Shown piece by piece: positions 1 to 12,117 of a stretch of 64,000 bases of DNA (its first letter is position 1; each line of letters starts with the position of its first letter). The stretch comes from Saccharum officinarum (Eukaryota > Streptophyta > Magnoliopsida > Poales > Poaceae): positions 92,552,401 to 92,616,400 of the forward strand of contig CM036162.1 of NCBI GenBank assembly GCA_020631735.1. The letters run 5' to 3'. The position numbers were made by a program, and so were the translations under genes. Under the pieces are notes generated by a model. It was not told the origin of the DNA, ran no database searches, and saw nothing but the letters and a program-made list of their open reading frames with translations.

Positions 1-3000
1 GTAACTGACCATCATCCAAGAAGACATGTTCTTCAACTTAGATAGCGTATCAGAAGCTACTGCAGCACTTACATGGCATATATCATCTTCTCCCACTACT
101 CCAAATGGTATGATCGCTGCTCCAAACCTGGATGCCATTCTCACGAATTCAGGTTGTTCCGGCCAAAACAACTTGTACTCCTCTCCCTGAAAGCCACAGC
201 TTTCAGACATATATAACATAGATAGAAGCAGGGGATCACATATTGCCAAACCATCACCTTTCTATGAAGCGCTTCTCGCGCACCTCCTGGATACAGCAGC
301 ACAAACTCTTTATCTGCAAGGAGCTTGTAAAAATTGGCACCTGTGACTGGCACCGCCCCCATGATCCGGTGCAGGTCGAAGTGTGCCGAGTCGGGCATCA
401 GCTGCTCGGTGCTCTTGTCGAACATGAAGGGGTGAGCCAAGCCCCGGATGTGGACTCCGGTGCTGCTCAGGATGCCTGTGACCATAGGTCCAAGCTCAAA
501 CCCCAGGAGCATGTGGTACCCAATCAGCACGGCAGGGCCCTCCCTTGGCAGCCCTGCCAGGCCCCTCACTATCTTCCCATCAGGCAGTGTTGAGAGCATC
601 ACCGGGTCAGTGACAAGCTTTAGGATCCTGAATTTTTTTTACAGGTTCAGTTCAGTAGCTTTTCAGGGACTGTTCGGAGGCAATTTCATAGGATTCCTAT
701 ACCGTCTCTTGTAATGGTACCTGTCGTGATTGATAGCTTGCTGGAACTCATCTGGAGTAGGAGGTAGGTAGTCTGAAACGAAGTCTGTCTTCCTGGTGCG
801 GCGGTAATACCCAGCTCCTTTGATGGTTGTTGCGAGATCGAAATCGGCTTCCTTTTTAGGAATTGTGAAATAGTTGATCAAAGCTTAGAAATGCTTGCAA
901 ACAGGAATTAGCTGTGGCCATAACCCACAGGAACACAAATGAAAGGCAAAACTTGGCAAACTAGTGTGGAACTCAATTTTATGATATTTTGGAATATAGC
1001 AACAATCTAGTCATGTAGAAGAGAAAAGAAGAAGAAGAAGAAAAAAGCTACCGCACCAGTAAGATCTTGTGGCCATTATCTCTGAAAAGACGTGTTCTGC
1101 ATTTCTCTAGAGCACCACGGAGCCTCTCAGCCTCTTGGCTGCTTGGTAGCAGTTCATCATTTCCACTGACAAAATAATATCGAATTCAGACCCAGTCTGA
1201 AGTAGGAAAATATTTTCAAAGTTATTTTTTTTCATGATTCTCCATGTAAAGCATGTTTCAGACTGTTCTTCTCGACCTTTTAAGAGTGAGGGAAAATATG
1301 ATATATCGAAGAATGCTTCTCTATTTCTGTGCGTGGTTTTCTGTAAGTCTTACCTGGCTAGCACCAAAGTCTGGGCCTTGACTGCATATAAACGGGAATT
1401 GACAAATGATGATGCTGTCTTCCACATTTTTAACTTACAAACAATAGACTCCTTTGTCAGAACATCAACCAAAATCTGTAAGAAAAAAAACGTAATAAAG
1501 AAGGATTAAGTCATCGTGAAAAAGAGACTGAATTGCTGTATGTCCAACAAAACAACAAATTCATTCAGATTTGAACTGGAAAAAAATAGAATCAGAATAT
1601 TCATAAAATGATCTCCAAAAACAAATAGTAGAAATAGCTTCACATGTTTTGACACTTTTGAACTCACCATAAGGGAATCCAACAAATTGGATGTGATCTC
1701 TGATAATGTCTGACCAGCTTCTTCTAGAGAGAAGCCACGTCCAACAAAAGTTGATGGCATCTTCATGAAGTTCCCTATAAGTATTAAACTATGATAAGAA
1801 CTCGGCAGATACAAATCAAATGATTATACTTTTGATTCTATTTTCAACTATCCCTAGACATTGTGCTATGTGAAGTGAAGAATTATAAGAAGCATATCTG
1901 ACAACAAGGGATAACGAATGCATCTTATACATTGAATAAACAGATCATGCCTGCGTTTCATCCATCTTTTTTTTGGGCAAAAGTACTTGCCTCCCGAGTA
2001 AATCAAAGAATAATTCCTCAAAAACATAATTTTAGTGTAGAATCACTAAAAAAATTAGTGTAGAGAAGTAAATAAAACCTGTCAGAAAATTTAGCAGCTG
2101 TGGAGTGGTCAAATGGAAGGGTTCAGGGACCAAATCCAAGAAGGCTGAGAGAGTTTGCAGCTGTGACCTGTGGAATGATGTTCCTGCAGGATGAGGCAAA
2201 CTCCATGAGTTAGAAAAAAAAGTCATATCACTGGAAAGATCAAAGAAACACAGAAACCATAGTTAATTGCAGCCTGACCTGGGTTTACTAGGATCAATAC
2301 CAGGTCAATGTCTGGGTTTCGCACAGCCACAGCTAGAGGGTGCTCTTGAGCTCTCTGATTTTACTGTCCTCTCCACATACTCAACCAGTCCTGTACTTCA
2401 TCATATAGTTCGGGTGGATTTGTCAGTGTAAAACTAAACTTGCAAGTACATGTGTGTTTCCTCCAACAGTCAGAAAAAAGGCATGTCGCTGTTTCCTTCA
2501 GTCTAAAAAATCCATTTGAAAAGGACATACCTTCAAAGGACGTACGATCTTCAACTGGTATGTGCAAGCACCACAACTCAAACATCCTGCAGAAAGGACA
2601 ATCATCAGTTGCATCAAAGTAAGAAAAAAAACGCCATGTAGAATTAGTTCTTACTTTGCCAATCTCTCATGGTGCCGTATGAGCCCTAAACCAATTCCAT
2701 CAATTCCTGCAAGGATCCAAGAATGGAAATCAGATAAAATTTCTCAGAAATCAAAGTAATAAAAGGTGGCAATCGCTTATATGTTCTAAAACAGCACATG
2801 TCAGCACAGTTTTGCTGAGATAGCCAAAAACCATCACGAGATTGTATTTTCAGCATTGTCTGAACTCTAAATCTAGCCAAAAAAAAAAAACCGAAGTTCC
2901 CAGTCAGTGCCTCTACATCTGTTGTGCTGTCCATCTAACGGTCAAACACAGCACAGATGCACCTGTCATATTGTTTGTCCATCTGAAGGAAGATGTCTCT

Positions 3001-4178
3001 GTCCATGGTACTACTACTAAGGAGTACTACGCTAGACAACTTCCATCAGCCACAAAACTGCAACACGGTAAACTGTTCCAAAATAGCCATTTTCCCATGC
3101 ATGCTAGTGGTGAGAAAGCAACCTTTTTAAAAAATATGGTAACAAAAGAAAGTGAGAAAGCAACACATGGGCCACATAGACTCCTATATGGTTATGTCAA
3201 TTGTCAAACCCCCTCGCTTTGTTTATGTTATCGGCCTAATCTGCTTATGAGCAAGTTGCTTCTACAGTTTTTTAGTGACGTGCTGTGCTCTGTTCACAAC
3301 GCGCGCAAATACTATTAGTATTACTGCTGGTCTGAACTATTGTATGGCCACCAAACCAAGTCTTGTTAGTGCCTTCAAAATGTCATATCTTGCACTGCTG
3401 CCTGAACTCAAATGACAATGACACACAGCAAGGTTTGAATGGTAGATGGCTATGTATACAGGTTAAAAAGGATACGCTGTAACAAAGATCAATACGGCAA
3501 TAGCTGCGTCATTGTCAATGACACAGTTGCAAATGACAATGACACACAACAAGGTTTGAATGGTAGGTGGTTATGTATAGAGGCTGAAAAGTATGTTATA
3601 CTGTAACAAAGATCAATAGGGCAATACCTCCACATGGGATTATTAATTATTCAGGTTAAGCTTATTTAGCCTGTCAGTCAGAATCAGCCAACCATTCAAC
3701 AATATTTTTATTCCATAACAAATCAACATCAGCCAGAATCAACCAGCCAGAGACCAGAGTCCAGTTGCAAAAGCAAACAGCGCACTTCTAGACTGCACAT
3801 GGGAATGACTGAACGATATAGTACTTTTTTTGCGAAAGGAAAATGGTGGTACCGTACCGGGCAGGTAGAGGAGAGTGGGTGCCCCGGGGACGCGCCGCCG
3901 TCGCCGCCCCCGCACTCGATCCGCGAGAACCACCGCGGCGGGCCGCCGTCCTTTTGCCGCGCCATCTCCCGCGCCGCCTCCACGTACTCCTTGACCCCTC
4001 GCCTACTCCTCGCCGCGGCGCTCGAGCTCGGCGTCGGCGCTCCGTGCGCGGCTGCGGACGCGCGACACCGCCACCGCGTCGTCGTCGGCACCTGCGGGCG
4101 CGGCGCGGCACGGAAGATGAGGAGCGGCCGCCGAGCCCCAGGCGCCGCGACGGGCGCCAACGCGCCGGTGACCGGCAT
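1..4178 (-). pseudogene. Phytyl ester synthase / diacylglycerol acyltransferase-like (PES1/2 family), 3' end outside window, two coding lesions
   Basis: Family role: plastid esterase/acyltransferases making fatty-acid phytyl esters and triacylglycerol during chlorophyll breakdown. Exons read on the minus strand: 3858-4178, 2655-2706, 2531-2586, 2279-2390, 2079-2183, 1668-1774, 1354-1475, 1057-1165, 721-851, 258-627 and 73-186, then beyond the window. Phases agree across the junctions. Recognisable pieces are a transit-like N-terminus after MPVTGALAPV, HIPVEDRTSFEG, LVEYVERTV, AVRNPDIDLVLILVNP, AVKAQTLVLAS, FRDNGHKILL, YRRTRKTDFVSDYLPP, then the acyltransferase part with GYHMLLGFELGPMVTG and LLYPGGAREALHRKGEEYK. 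Lesions: in exon 1 the frame carrying WFSRIECGGGD differs from that carrying VPGAPTLLYLPG (shift near 3890-3905), giving a stop in exon 2 at 2686-2688. In exon 4 the segment that should carry the GxSxG nucleophile is absent between the codons at 2341 and 2337, again shifting frame (TGA at 2305-2307). Family assignment is secure; loss of function is inferred. Confidence 0.85.
3409..3627. repeat. Two-copy tandem duplication, period 121 bp, in intron 1 of the PES-like gene
   Basis: The stretch from 3409 beginning CAAATGACAATGACACAC recurs from 3530 with substitutions and small indels. Both copies carry AAGGTTTGAATGGTAG and TGTAACAAAGATCAATA. It is a local direct duplication with no transposon ends seen. 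Confidence 0.8.
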
Positions 4179-5064
4179 GGGCGGCCGGTAGTGGCTGGAG
4201 AGGCTAGCTAGTAGCAGGCGATCGGCCGCGCGAGGACGGCGAGCACTTGAGCGTTTGCCGTTGCCGCGCCCGCGCGCAGCAGCTGACCCTGACCGGCAGC
4301 AGTGCGCGCGCGCGCGTTGCGTATCGCGGCGTGATTGGCGAGGGGCATAAAAAAAAAGGGAAGCGACGTTACGTAGCAAGCGCGCCAATTAAGCCAACGG
4401 TGGACCCTCGGTGTCAGAGAGAAACGACCAGCGGGTCTCGATGGATAGATGATGGATGGATGGATGGATCGATCGATCGATCGATCCCGAACGGAAGTAG
4501 TTACGGTTCTCGAGTTGGGCACGCTTGGTTTGGTTCAAAGTTGAGGATGATGGTGTGGGTGATGCACAGCACAGCACCGACGATGGCTATATCTGTGGAG
4601 TCAACGAGCTCGCAGCCTTTTTTTCCTTGTCCAATCGGGCAAAAGCCAATATACACCCAAATCCATCAACCGTGCTAGCTGTCTGTTAGGCTACGTAACT
4701 ACGAGTACCAGTCTACCCACCAGTCGGCAGTAGCGACGAGATCGAGAGAGCTGAGTGTGCACACAAATACGGATGCGACAGGGAGAGCCGGAGGCGTGCG
4801 TGGTCGTCCAGCGTCCACGAGCAGCCGAGCAGAGATCAGGGAGTCCGGGACACATCATCGACGCGCACCCGCCGATTCTGTAATCTGTACGTACTGAGGT
4901 GAGGTCACACGGCACAGTACTGAGGCAGGTGACGACATGTGTACACTCCAGTTCTGGAGAAGAAAAATGCTCGCGTTTGGTCGCCGGTTGCCCCGCGTCG
5001 AAACCTGAGGCAGGCAACCTACCACCATCGGATACAAAGCTTCCGTGCGATATTGAGTATTAGA
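4179..5064. other. 5' region of the PES-like gene and intergenic DNA
   Basis: The part up to about 4330 is GC-rich and probably holds the 5' leader and promoter of the minus-strand PES-like gene. No convincing TATA box or other gene was found. Long open frames here reflect high GC content. Confidence 0.4.
4450..4487. repeat. Tetranucleotide tract GATG/GATC
   Basis: A run of GATG units passes into GATC units (GATGGATGGATGGATCGATC and onward). It is a simple microsatellite. Confidence 0.85.
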
Positions 5065-5325
5065 CTCCCTCCGTCCGAGCAAGATGCAATTTTAGCAAAA
5101 TATCATATTTTAATATCTTAAATTTGATTAATTATAGATAAAGAAGTGTAAATATTTATATATGATATAAAATGAATATTGTTAGATTAATTCTGAAATA
5201 TATTTTCATAATAAATTAATTTGAAGTCATAAATGTGAATATCATTCACTAGAAATTTGGTTAAACATGGATCATTTTAACCGGACGTAACTCATAGTTG
5301 CATTCTGTTTGGAACAGAGCGAGTA
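5065..5325. mobile_element. Stowaway-like MITE
   Basis: The left end CTCCCTCCGTCCGAG and right end GGAACAGAGCGAGTA match the usual Stowaway (Tc1/mariner) ends, and the interior is AT-rich. Length about 260 bp; no coding capacity. The TIR match is imperfect, so this is an old copy. Confidence 0.7.
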
Positions 5326-5846
5326 TGAATTGAGCCTGGTTCGATGCTTAGACCGGTCATGAGTGCACAGCTTCGTGAAATGCACTCCTCGACATGTAGG
5401 TTTAACAATTCTTTTGAGTTTGGGAAATACAACATCGGTACTAGGGGGATCGAAAATGAAATCATTCGATCGACGACAGCTATGGGAATCGATTATTCTA
5501 GTCAATACAAGGAATATAGTATGACATATGGACTCTTGCTACATTGTACGGTGGAGTCGGAGCCAGTAAAAACAAACAAAAAACTAAAGCTTCATCAACT
5601 TCTAATCCATTTTAAAAAGAGAGAAAACAACTCCTCAGTACAATGTACAAAGGAGCTTGAGTCGGGGGCGTTCGGAACTCTACCAAATAGGAGTCATAGT
5701 ATGGCATAAGACAATTTAAGCCATGCACGGAACGAAGCGAGATAATATCTAAGAGATTGGAAGGAGAATATGGTCAAACGCTTTTGCTAGATTGGTTGCA
5801 CTATGTAAAAAAAGTTTATCACAGACGCGTCTCAACTGGCTTTGCA
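5326..5846. other. Intergenic, no recognised feature
   Basis: An open frame of about 120 codons at 5344-5709 resembles no family I recognise and has no gene-like context. Nothing else is seen. Confidence 0.5.
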
Positions 5847-7617
5847 CTTGCGCCTCTTATCCTCGGAAGCTTTTTTTGATGGTTGTGTTGGGTGGGGAGG
5901 AACATGAAAATGCCTATAAAACTTAATTAAAACTAATATGATTTTTCTTTCTTATCTCTACACTGTTGACCCTGATATTAAACAACTTCTCTGTTCTTAT
6001 TTCTTCTTTTTTTCGTCTTTCCTAAAAATGTCAAAAATAATAATAAATTTAATATTATGAGCCTTTTTTAGCCCTTGGCACCTCCTTAATTATGAAAATT
6101 TGCACGTCAAGTTATTGATATAGTTTTTATTAGTTAGACCCGACTGAAAATTTTTTATACTCATTTTTTATAAACATTTAATAATTTGTTGTCATTGTAA
6201 CGTACAAGCATATTTTCTACTAATAGAAATGGAAAAGAGGTAGTATATTTTCAGGGGAAAAAGAGCTAGTATATTTTTTTTAGGAGCAGAAAAAGAGACA
6301 CCAGCTCGCTATGTCGGGATAGCAGGATCGTTTGACCCAGACCGGGAGCATGTGTGCAAATTAAAGCCCATGAGTTTTTGGGCCAATCCGTGGCATTCAC
6401 AAATCGACGGGCCAGGCTAACTGAGTCCAACGCTGTCCGGAAGCAAAATTATTCCGCCCGCGAGTCCCGAGTTTCCTCTTTTTGAAGCATAATGCGAGAA
6501 ATTTATTTCTGCATTTAATGATATTAGTTTTTTTTAGTAAACGACCTGGAGGTGCTCATATAGAGTGGAGCGTGTATGCATACGTTTAGCGTCATATGTC
6601 CAAAGCATCAAAATTCATAATGAGGTTAGTTAGGGCGCGATGGGTTTCCTGCATATGGGCTGATCATGGTGGGTGTGGATCGTTGGGATAGGCTAAGCTC
6701 TAAAGATGCAAGCGGCCCATCTGCCGGCGCCCACCACGCCACCGCAACAACTGCATGCGAAAAATGTCCGTCCTGCAGGAGCCCGCAGCCATAGATCAGG
6801 GGTGTTTAGCTCTCACCCAAAATTCACGCCATCACATCGAATGTCTGGACACAACATGAAGTACTAAATATAGACGAAAAAAACTAATTGTACAGTTTGG
6901 TTGGAAACCACGAGACAAATCTTTTAAGCATAATTAGTCCATGATTAGCCTTAGAGCTACAGTAACATACATGTGCTAATGACGGCTAATAGGCTTAATA
7001 AATTCGTCTCACAGTTTCCAGGCGAGTTATGTAATTATTTTTTAATTAGTATCCGAAAACTCCTTTCGACATCGCATAAACACATCCGATATGACACCGA
7101 AAATTTTCCCCTCTCAACTAAACACCCCCTTTGTTGTCTGCATTTCTCTACAAGGCTTTTGCAGGAGTATGCAAGCAGGATCGTGGACGCCTCGCCGCTT
7201 GGTACAGCAACTGGCATATGAATTTTTGGTCGCCATTTCAAGCCGCCATCACCCGTGCGTGACGGCAAGTGAGGAACCAGCCATTCCTGGGGAGTCCTGA
7301 CGAAGCGGTCGTCATCGTTGTCCACTCGTCCGTGCCGGCGAATCAGCTGCACCCGGGGCACGCGCAGCAGGTGCAGTCTAGGGCACCCAGGGCAAGCAGC
7401 GTGGAGTCATATATAGCATGCGTCAGTGGGGCACGGATGGAAAGCCGTAGGTGGTACCGGCCGCCGGCCGCCGGCGTCATCTCACCATAGCGACGCAGCG
7501 TTCCAAAGCGTCGCCACCCATGCGGTGTGGCTCCAGACCTCGTGTATACGCAGGTGGATGCAGGTAAGCAGGCTTTGCAGGTTGAACCCGTTAAGTCCAA
7601 CAGGCTTCGTGGTCATC
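5847..7617. repeat. Copy A of a 1.77-kb direct duplication ending at the assembly gap
   Basis: The whole segment recurs at 7718-9485 in the same order. Differences are scattered substitutions, homopolymer changes, a TA-repeat length change near 7410/9285 and a short indel near 7192/9050. The copy stops at the last base before the N run, while copy B begins at the first base after it. That is the signature of two overlapping contigs left unmerged. Confidence 0.9.
6799..7129. mobile_element. Tourist/PIF-Harbinger-like MITE (copy A)
   Basis: The terminal inverted repeats are GGGGTGTTTAG and CTAAACACCCC. The interior carries the family motif around AATTCGTCTCACAGTTTCC. The same element lies in the duplicate at 8673-8989, where a TTA target duplication is visible. 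Confidence 0.7.
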
Positions 7618-7717
7618 NNNNNNNNNNNNNNNNNNNNNNNNNNNNNNNNNNNNNNNNNNNNNNNNNNNNNNNNNNNNNNNNNNNNNNNNNNNNNNNNNNN
7701 NNNNNNNNNNNNNNNNN
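7618..7717. other. Assembly gap of 100 N
   Basis: Exactly 100 unknown bases, the conventional size for a gap of unknown length. The flanks are two copies of the same sequence, so the real genome may have no missing bases here. Confidence 0.99.
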
Positions 7718-9485
7718 CTTGCGCCTCTTATTCTCGGAAGCTTTGTTGATGGTTGTGTTGGGGGGGAGGAACATGAAAATGCCTATAAAACTTAATTAAA
7801 ACTAATATGATTTTTCTTTCTTATCTCTACACTGTTGACCCTGATATTAAACAACTTCTCTGTTCTTATTTCTTCTTTTTTCGTCTTTCCTAAAAATGTC
7901 AAATAATAACAATAAATATAATATTATGAACCTTTTTTAGCCCTTGGCACCTTCCTTAATTATGAAAAATTCCACGTCAAGTTATTGATATAGTTTTTAT
8001 TAGTTAGACCCGACTGAAAATTTTTTATACTCATTTTTTATAAACATTTAATAATTTGTTGTCATTGTAACGTACAAGCATATTTTCTACTAATAGAAAT
8101 GGAAAAGAGGTAGTATATTTTTTAGGGGAAAAAGAGCTAGTATATTTTTTTAGGAGCAGAAAAAGAGACACCAGCTCGCTATGTCGGGATAGCAGGATCG
8201 TTTGACCCAGACCGGGAGCATGTGTGCAAATTAAAGCCCATGAGTTTTTGGGCCAATCCGTGGCATTCACAAATCGACGGGCCAGGCTAACTGAGTCCAA
8301 CGCTGTCCGGAAGCAAAATTATTCCGCCCGGCGAGTCCGAGTTTCCTCTTTTTGAAGCATAATGCGAGAAATTTATTTCTGCATTTAATGATATTAGTTT
8401 TTTTTTAGTAAACGACCTGGAGGTGCTCATATAGAGTGGAGCGTGTATGCATACGTTTAGCGTCATATGTCCAAAGGCATCAAAATTCATAATGAGGTTA
8501 GTTAGGGCGCGATGGGTTTCCTGCATATGGGCTGATCATGGTGGGTCTGCATCGTTGGGATAGGCTAGGCTCTAAAGATGCAAGCGGGCCCATCTGCCGG
8601 CGCCCACCACGCCACCGCAACAACTGCATGCAAAAAAATGTCCGTCCTGCAGGAGCCCGCAGCCATAGATTAGGGGGTGTTTAGCTCTCACACAAATATT
8701 TTTCACCTCGTCACATTGAATGTTTGGACACATATATGAGGTACTAAATGTAGAAAAAAAACTAATTGCACAGTTTGGTTAGAAACCACGAGACGAATCT
8801 TTTAAGCCTAATTAGTCCATGATTAGCCTTAAGTGCTACAGTAACACATGTGCTAATGATGGCTTAATTAGGCTTAATAAATTTGTCTCGCAGTTTCCAG
8901 ACGAGTTATATAATTAGTTTTTTAATTAGTATCCGAAAACCCCGTCCAACATCGCATAAAACATCCGACACCTCTCAACTAAACACCCCTTAGTTGTCTG
9001 CATTTCTCTGCAAGGCTTTGCAGGAGTATGCAAGCAGGATCGTGGACGCCTGCCAGCCCGCGCCGCTTGGTACAGCAACTGGCATATGAATTTTTGGTCG
9101 CCATTTCAAGCCGCCATCACCCGTGCGCGACGGCAAGTGAGGAACCAGCCATTCCTGGGGAGTCCTGACGAAGCGGTCGTCATCGTTGTCCACTCGTCCG
9201 TGCCGGCGAAGCAGCTGCACCCGGGGCACGCGCAGCAGGTGCAGGTCTAGGGCACCCAGGGCAAGCAGCGTGGAGTCATAGCATGCGTCAGTGGGGCACG
9301 GATGGAAAGCCGTAGGTGGTAGCCGGCCGCCGGCCGCCGGCGTCATCTCACCATAGCGACGCAGCGTTCCAAAGCGTCGCCACCCATGCGGGTGTGGCTC
9401 CAGACCTCGTGTATACGCAGGTGGGATGCAGGTAAGCAGGCTTTGCAGGTTGAACCCGTTAAGTCCAACAGGCTTCGTGGTCATC
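7718..9485. repeat. Copy B of the 1.77-kb direct duplication, starting at the gap
   Basis: Collinear with 5847-7617, about 1768 bp against 1771 bp. It holds the same AT-rich block, MITE and GC-richer block (near 9040-9480) as copy A. No gene was recognised in either copy. Confidence 0.9.
8673..8989. mobile_element. Tourist/PIF-Harbinger-like MITE (copy B)
   Basis: Ends are GGGGGTGTTTAG and CTAAACACCCC, flanked on both sides by TTA (8670-8672 and 8990-8992). The three-base TTA/TAA target duplication is characteristic of PIF/Harbinger insertions. Confidence 0.75.
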
Positions 9486-10304
9486 ATTGTTTCAGCCTGC
9501 TAAGCAAGTGCAGACGTCCGCACGGACCCGCGGGGATAGTTTTGGCAGGTGGGCCTAGCAGGTAGCAGGTATTCCTGCGCCCCTTTGCATCCCTACTAGG
9601 CTCCGTTGTGAAACAAACCAATCGTGCCCTTAAAATAGGAGTTGGGTGCATCACTTAGCATTAGGAAGAAAGAAGAAATAGTTATTCACCTTGCTAGTCA
9701 AGAAACAATTGTTCACCCTGCTAGTCTTACGCGAGTGTGGTGTAGAATTATAATATTTATAGTTGGCTATATGTGTTTTGGATGGTTTGTACCCACATAT
9801 ACAATTTAGCGACTATAGTCGGCTATAACAGGGCTATTAGCTGCTGGAGAGCACTGCCACTGAATACCCATAACCAGAGACGATTGAAAACACAGGCTGT
9901 AGATGGAGTAAAGAAAAACAGAGCAAAGGGAACCAAGGCATATCAGGCATTAAAAAGGGCACACGCAGATATGAATAGTTGAGGAAAGATTCCATTGGTT
10001 GGCCGATATCTGCAATCGCGAGCGACAAGTTATCGTGGCCTTGATTTGTTTAATTAAAGTTGGAGCATTTGAGGTCACTCGTGACGTCCAGCATTGTATG
10101 TAACGCAGAATTGTAAATAAATGGCAATAAAAATGGAAAGGGAACCCCATCACAAGCTGTTTGCCGATTTGCAGAATATAATCGGCGTTAATTCGAAGCA
10201 ATAGCCGCGTAGGGACACATTTTTCACGCCATGTTGACACCCGCAGGAATGGAACTGTTTGCGAATTTATTCTGCAGCCCAACCGAATACTCCCGGAATT
10301 AATA
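9486..10304. other. Intergenic, no recognised gene
   Basis: Contains a decayed piece near 9765-9850 with GGCTATAACAGGGC-type sequence resembling the hAT-like MITE at 47987-48156, and a short imperfect repeat around 9679-9725. No coding region is supported. Confidence 0.4.
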
Positions 10305-10463
10305 GCTGTTTGGTTGTATCCTAGGTAAGGGAAACGTAAACGAAACAAAACTAATTTTGTTACCGGCGGGAGATAATTTGAAAAAACTACTTTTGTTACC
10401 GGCAGGAGATAATTTGAACTACTTCCCATTTACATTTGTGTTGCTATGTAAGAACCAAACAGC
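10305..10463. mobile_element. Small inverted-repeat (MITE-like) element
   Basis: Begins GCTGTTTGGTTGTATCC and ends AAGAACCAAACAGC, giving near-perfect terminal inverted repeats over 160 bp. The interior has two copies of TTTTGTTACCGGC. The superfamily is not assigned because no clear target duplication was found. Confidence 0.5.
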
Positions 10464-10878
10464 ATGTTAGATCAGGAATAGGCTGGTCATTTGGGTGTTT
10501 CGAGCTTACGGCCTTTGGATCCATCCATCGTCTTCTACTATTTTTCACCCCTCCACAAAATATGCTTCAGCTTGTTGAGAAATCGAGTTCTAGGCGCACG
10601 ATGACGGGCAAAAGAACACAGGGACACAAAGTGAGAGAGATGGAAATTCTCTGTTATTCACTTTTTTCTTGCTTGTTTTACTTCTTACATTAGCTGAAAG
10701 TGATTCCCCTTTTATAGAGGAAGCCACTGAATGGATACATGTTACTGCAATGTTTGAGCTCTTATTTTCCTTCCTTCCCCATTAAATTGGCCACCAGCAA
10801 AGTCCTGGGTTCGCACCCCATTTTTTTACTTTGGTTTTACACAAAGTTATGGAGGTCAGCCCCGCGGGGCTTGATAAA

Positions 10879-10879
10879 A

Positions 10880-10928
<49 letters not shown>

Positions 10929-10938
10929 TATATATATA
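10879..10938. repeat. (TA)n microsatellite
   Basis: An almost uninterrupted TA/AT dinucleotide run of about 60 bp. Upstream at 10805-10820 is TGGGTTCGCACCCC, which resembles a tRNA-type B box and could be a SINE remnant; support is weak. Confidence 0.9.
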
Positions 10939-11422
10939 AATATATTTATATAGTGCTTGGTCTATACATTTAGCACTTAGCTCAGGCCACCGCTTTTCTA
11001 TGTCTGATTGACATAGTTTATCTTTCTCGGTTACAATCTTGAAGATTTTTGCATTTGCGCGAAGATGATTTTTAAAAGCATTAAGCATATTTTTTATTAG
11101 TATAATACAAATAGTTATTTTATTGTTATTTTTGTTTTATTTCATTACTATCGTTAACTTTCACAAACTAAACATATGTTGTAATTTATTTTTTTCATAC
11201 TATATACTTCAGTTGTCATATTAAAAATTAGTTTAATGGGCCCTTGCGATCTTGTTTGTCCGAGGACCCTTAAATTTATAGAGACGGCCCTGGTTTTACA
11301 ACAAAGTTATGGTGTCATCCCCTGGTTGCTTGGGGAAAAAAATTGGGTGGAGCTTGATTCCAACGCTGTGTCGAAGAAATTGCCGAGCAAAGGGAGCCAA
11401 TCCAGCTTCTACAAACTACCTG

Positions 11423-11656
11423 CTCTGTGTCCAAAAAGAATATAATTGTCATTTGCCGAGGAGTCAAATATTTTAACGTTAACCATCTTTATTAAAAAGA
11501 CATTAATATTTTTATATTAAATAAATATCGCTAGACTGAGTATAAAATATATTTCACTGTAAATCTATTTGGAGACATAATTATTGATATTTTTCTATAA
11601 AATATGTAAAGTTTGAGTATTCTCAAATCTAGAACTGTATTTTAACGGAGGGAGTA
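11423..11656. mobile_element. Degenerate Stowaway-like MITE
   Basis: The right end AACGGAGGGAGTA is a good Stowaway terminus. The left end CTCTGTGTCCAAAAAG is a weaker inverted match. AT-rich interior of about 235 bp. Confidence 0.5.
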
Positions 11657-11700
11657 GCTGTGGAGATCTACAGAGACAAACATGCTATCTCTTTTGTTAA

Positions 11701-12038
11701 GGTGTGTTTAGTTTCTAGGTGAAAATTTTTTGGACGTCACATTGAATGTTTTATAAGATGTCAGAAGAGGTGTTCGGATACTAATAAAAAAACTAATTAC
11801 ATACTAACTCGTCTGGAAACCGCGAGACATATTTATTAAGCCTAATTAATCTGTCATTAGCACATGCGTGTTACTGTAGCAATTATGGCTAATCATGAAC
11901 TAATTAGACTTAAAAGATTTGTCTCGCGGTTTCCATGCAAACTGTGTAATTAGTTTTTTTTCATCTATATTTAATACTTTGTGCCTAACATCCGATGTGA
12001 CGGATGAAAAACTTGTGGGGGAGAAACTAAACACCTCG
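11701..12038. mobile_element. Tourist/PIF-Harbinger-like MITE with TAA target duplication
   Basis: Ends GGTGTGTTTAGTTTC and GAAACTAAACACC, flanked by TAA at 11698-11700 and 12039-12041. The interior holds the motifs (CGCGAGACA, TTAAGCCTAATTAA, TACTGTAGC) seen in related copies at 6799, 8673, 37012, 44714 and 46399. Confidence 0.8.
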
Positions 12039-12117
12039 TAAGAGTCGTCAAACATGTGCGGTTGGAATGCACGGAGGCGTTGACGGAGGCTGTATCCACG
12101 TGTGGCTGCCTGGCTGG

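Noticed and set aside
1382..1390. Possible splice acceptor TATATGCAG in PES exon 7
   Set aside because: The frame is open on both sides and encodes the conserved SRLYAVKAQ stretch, so the exon is continuous (1354-1475).
3739..4388. Arg-rich open frames on both strands at the PES 5' end
   Set aside because: Shadows of GC-rich exon 1; only the minus-strand frame with recognisable PES motifs is kept.
7426..7799. Open frames crossing the N run
   Set aside because: They are translated through unknown bases and flank a false duplication.
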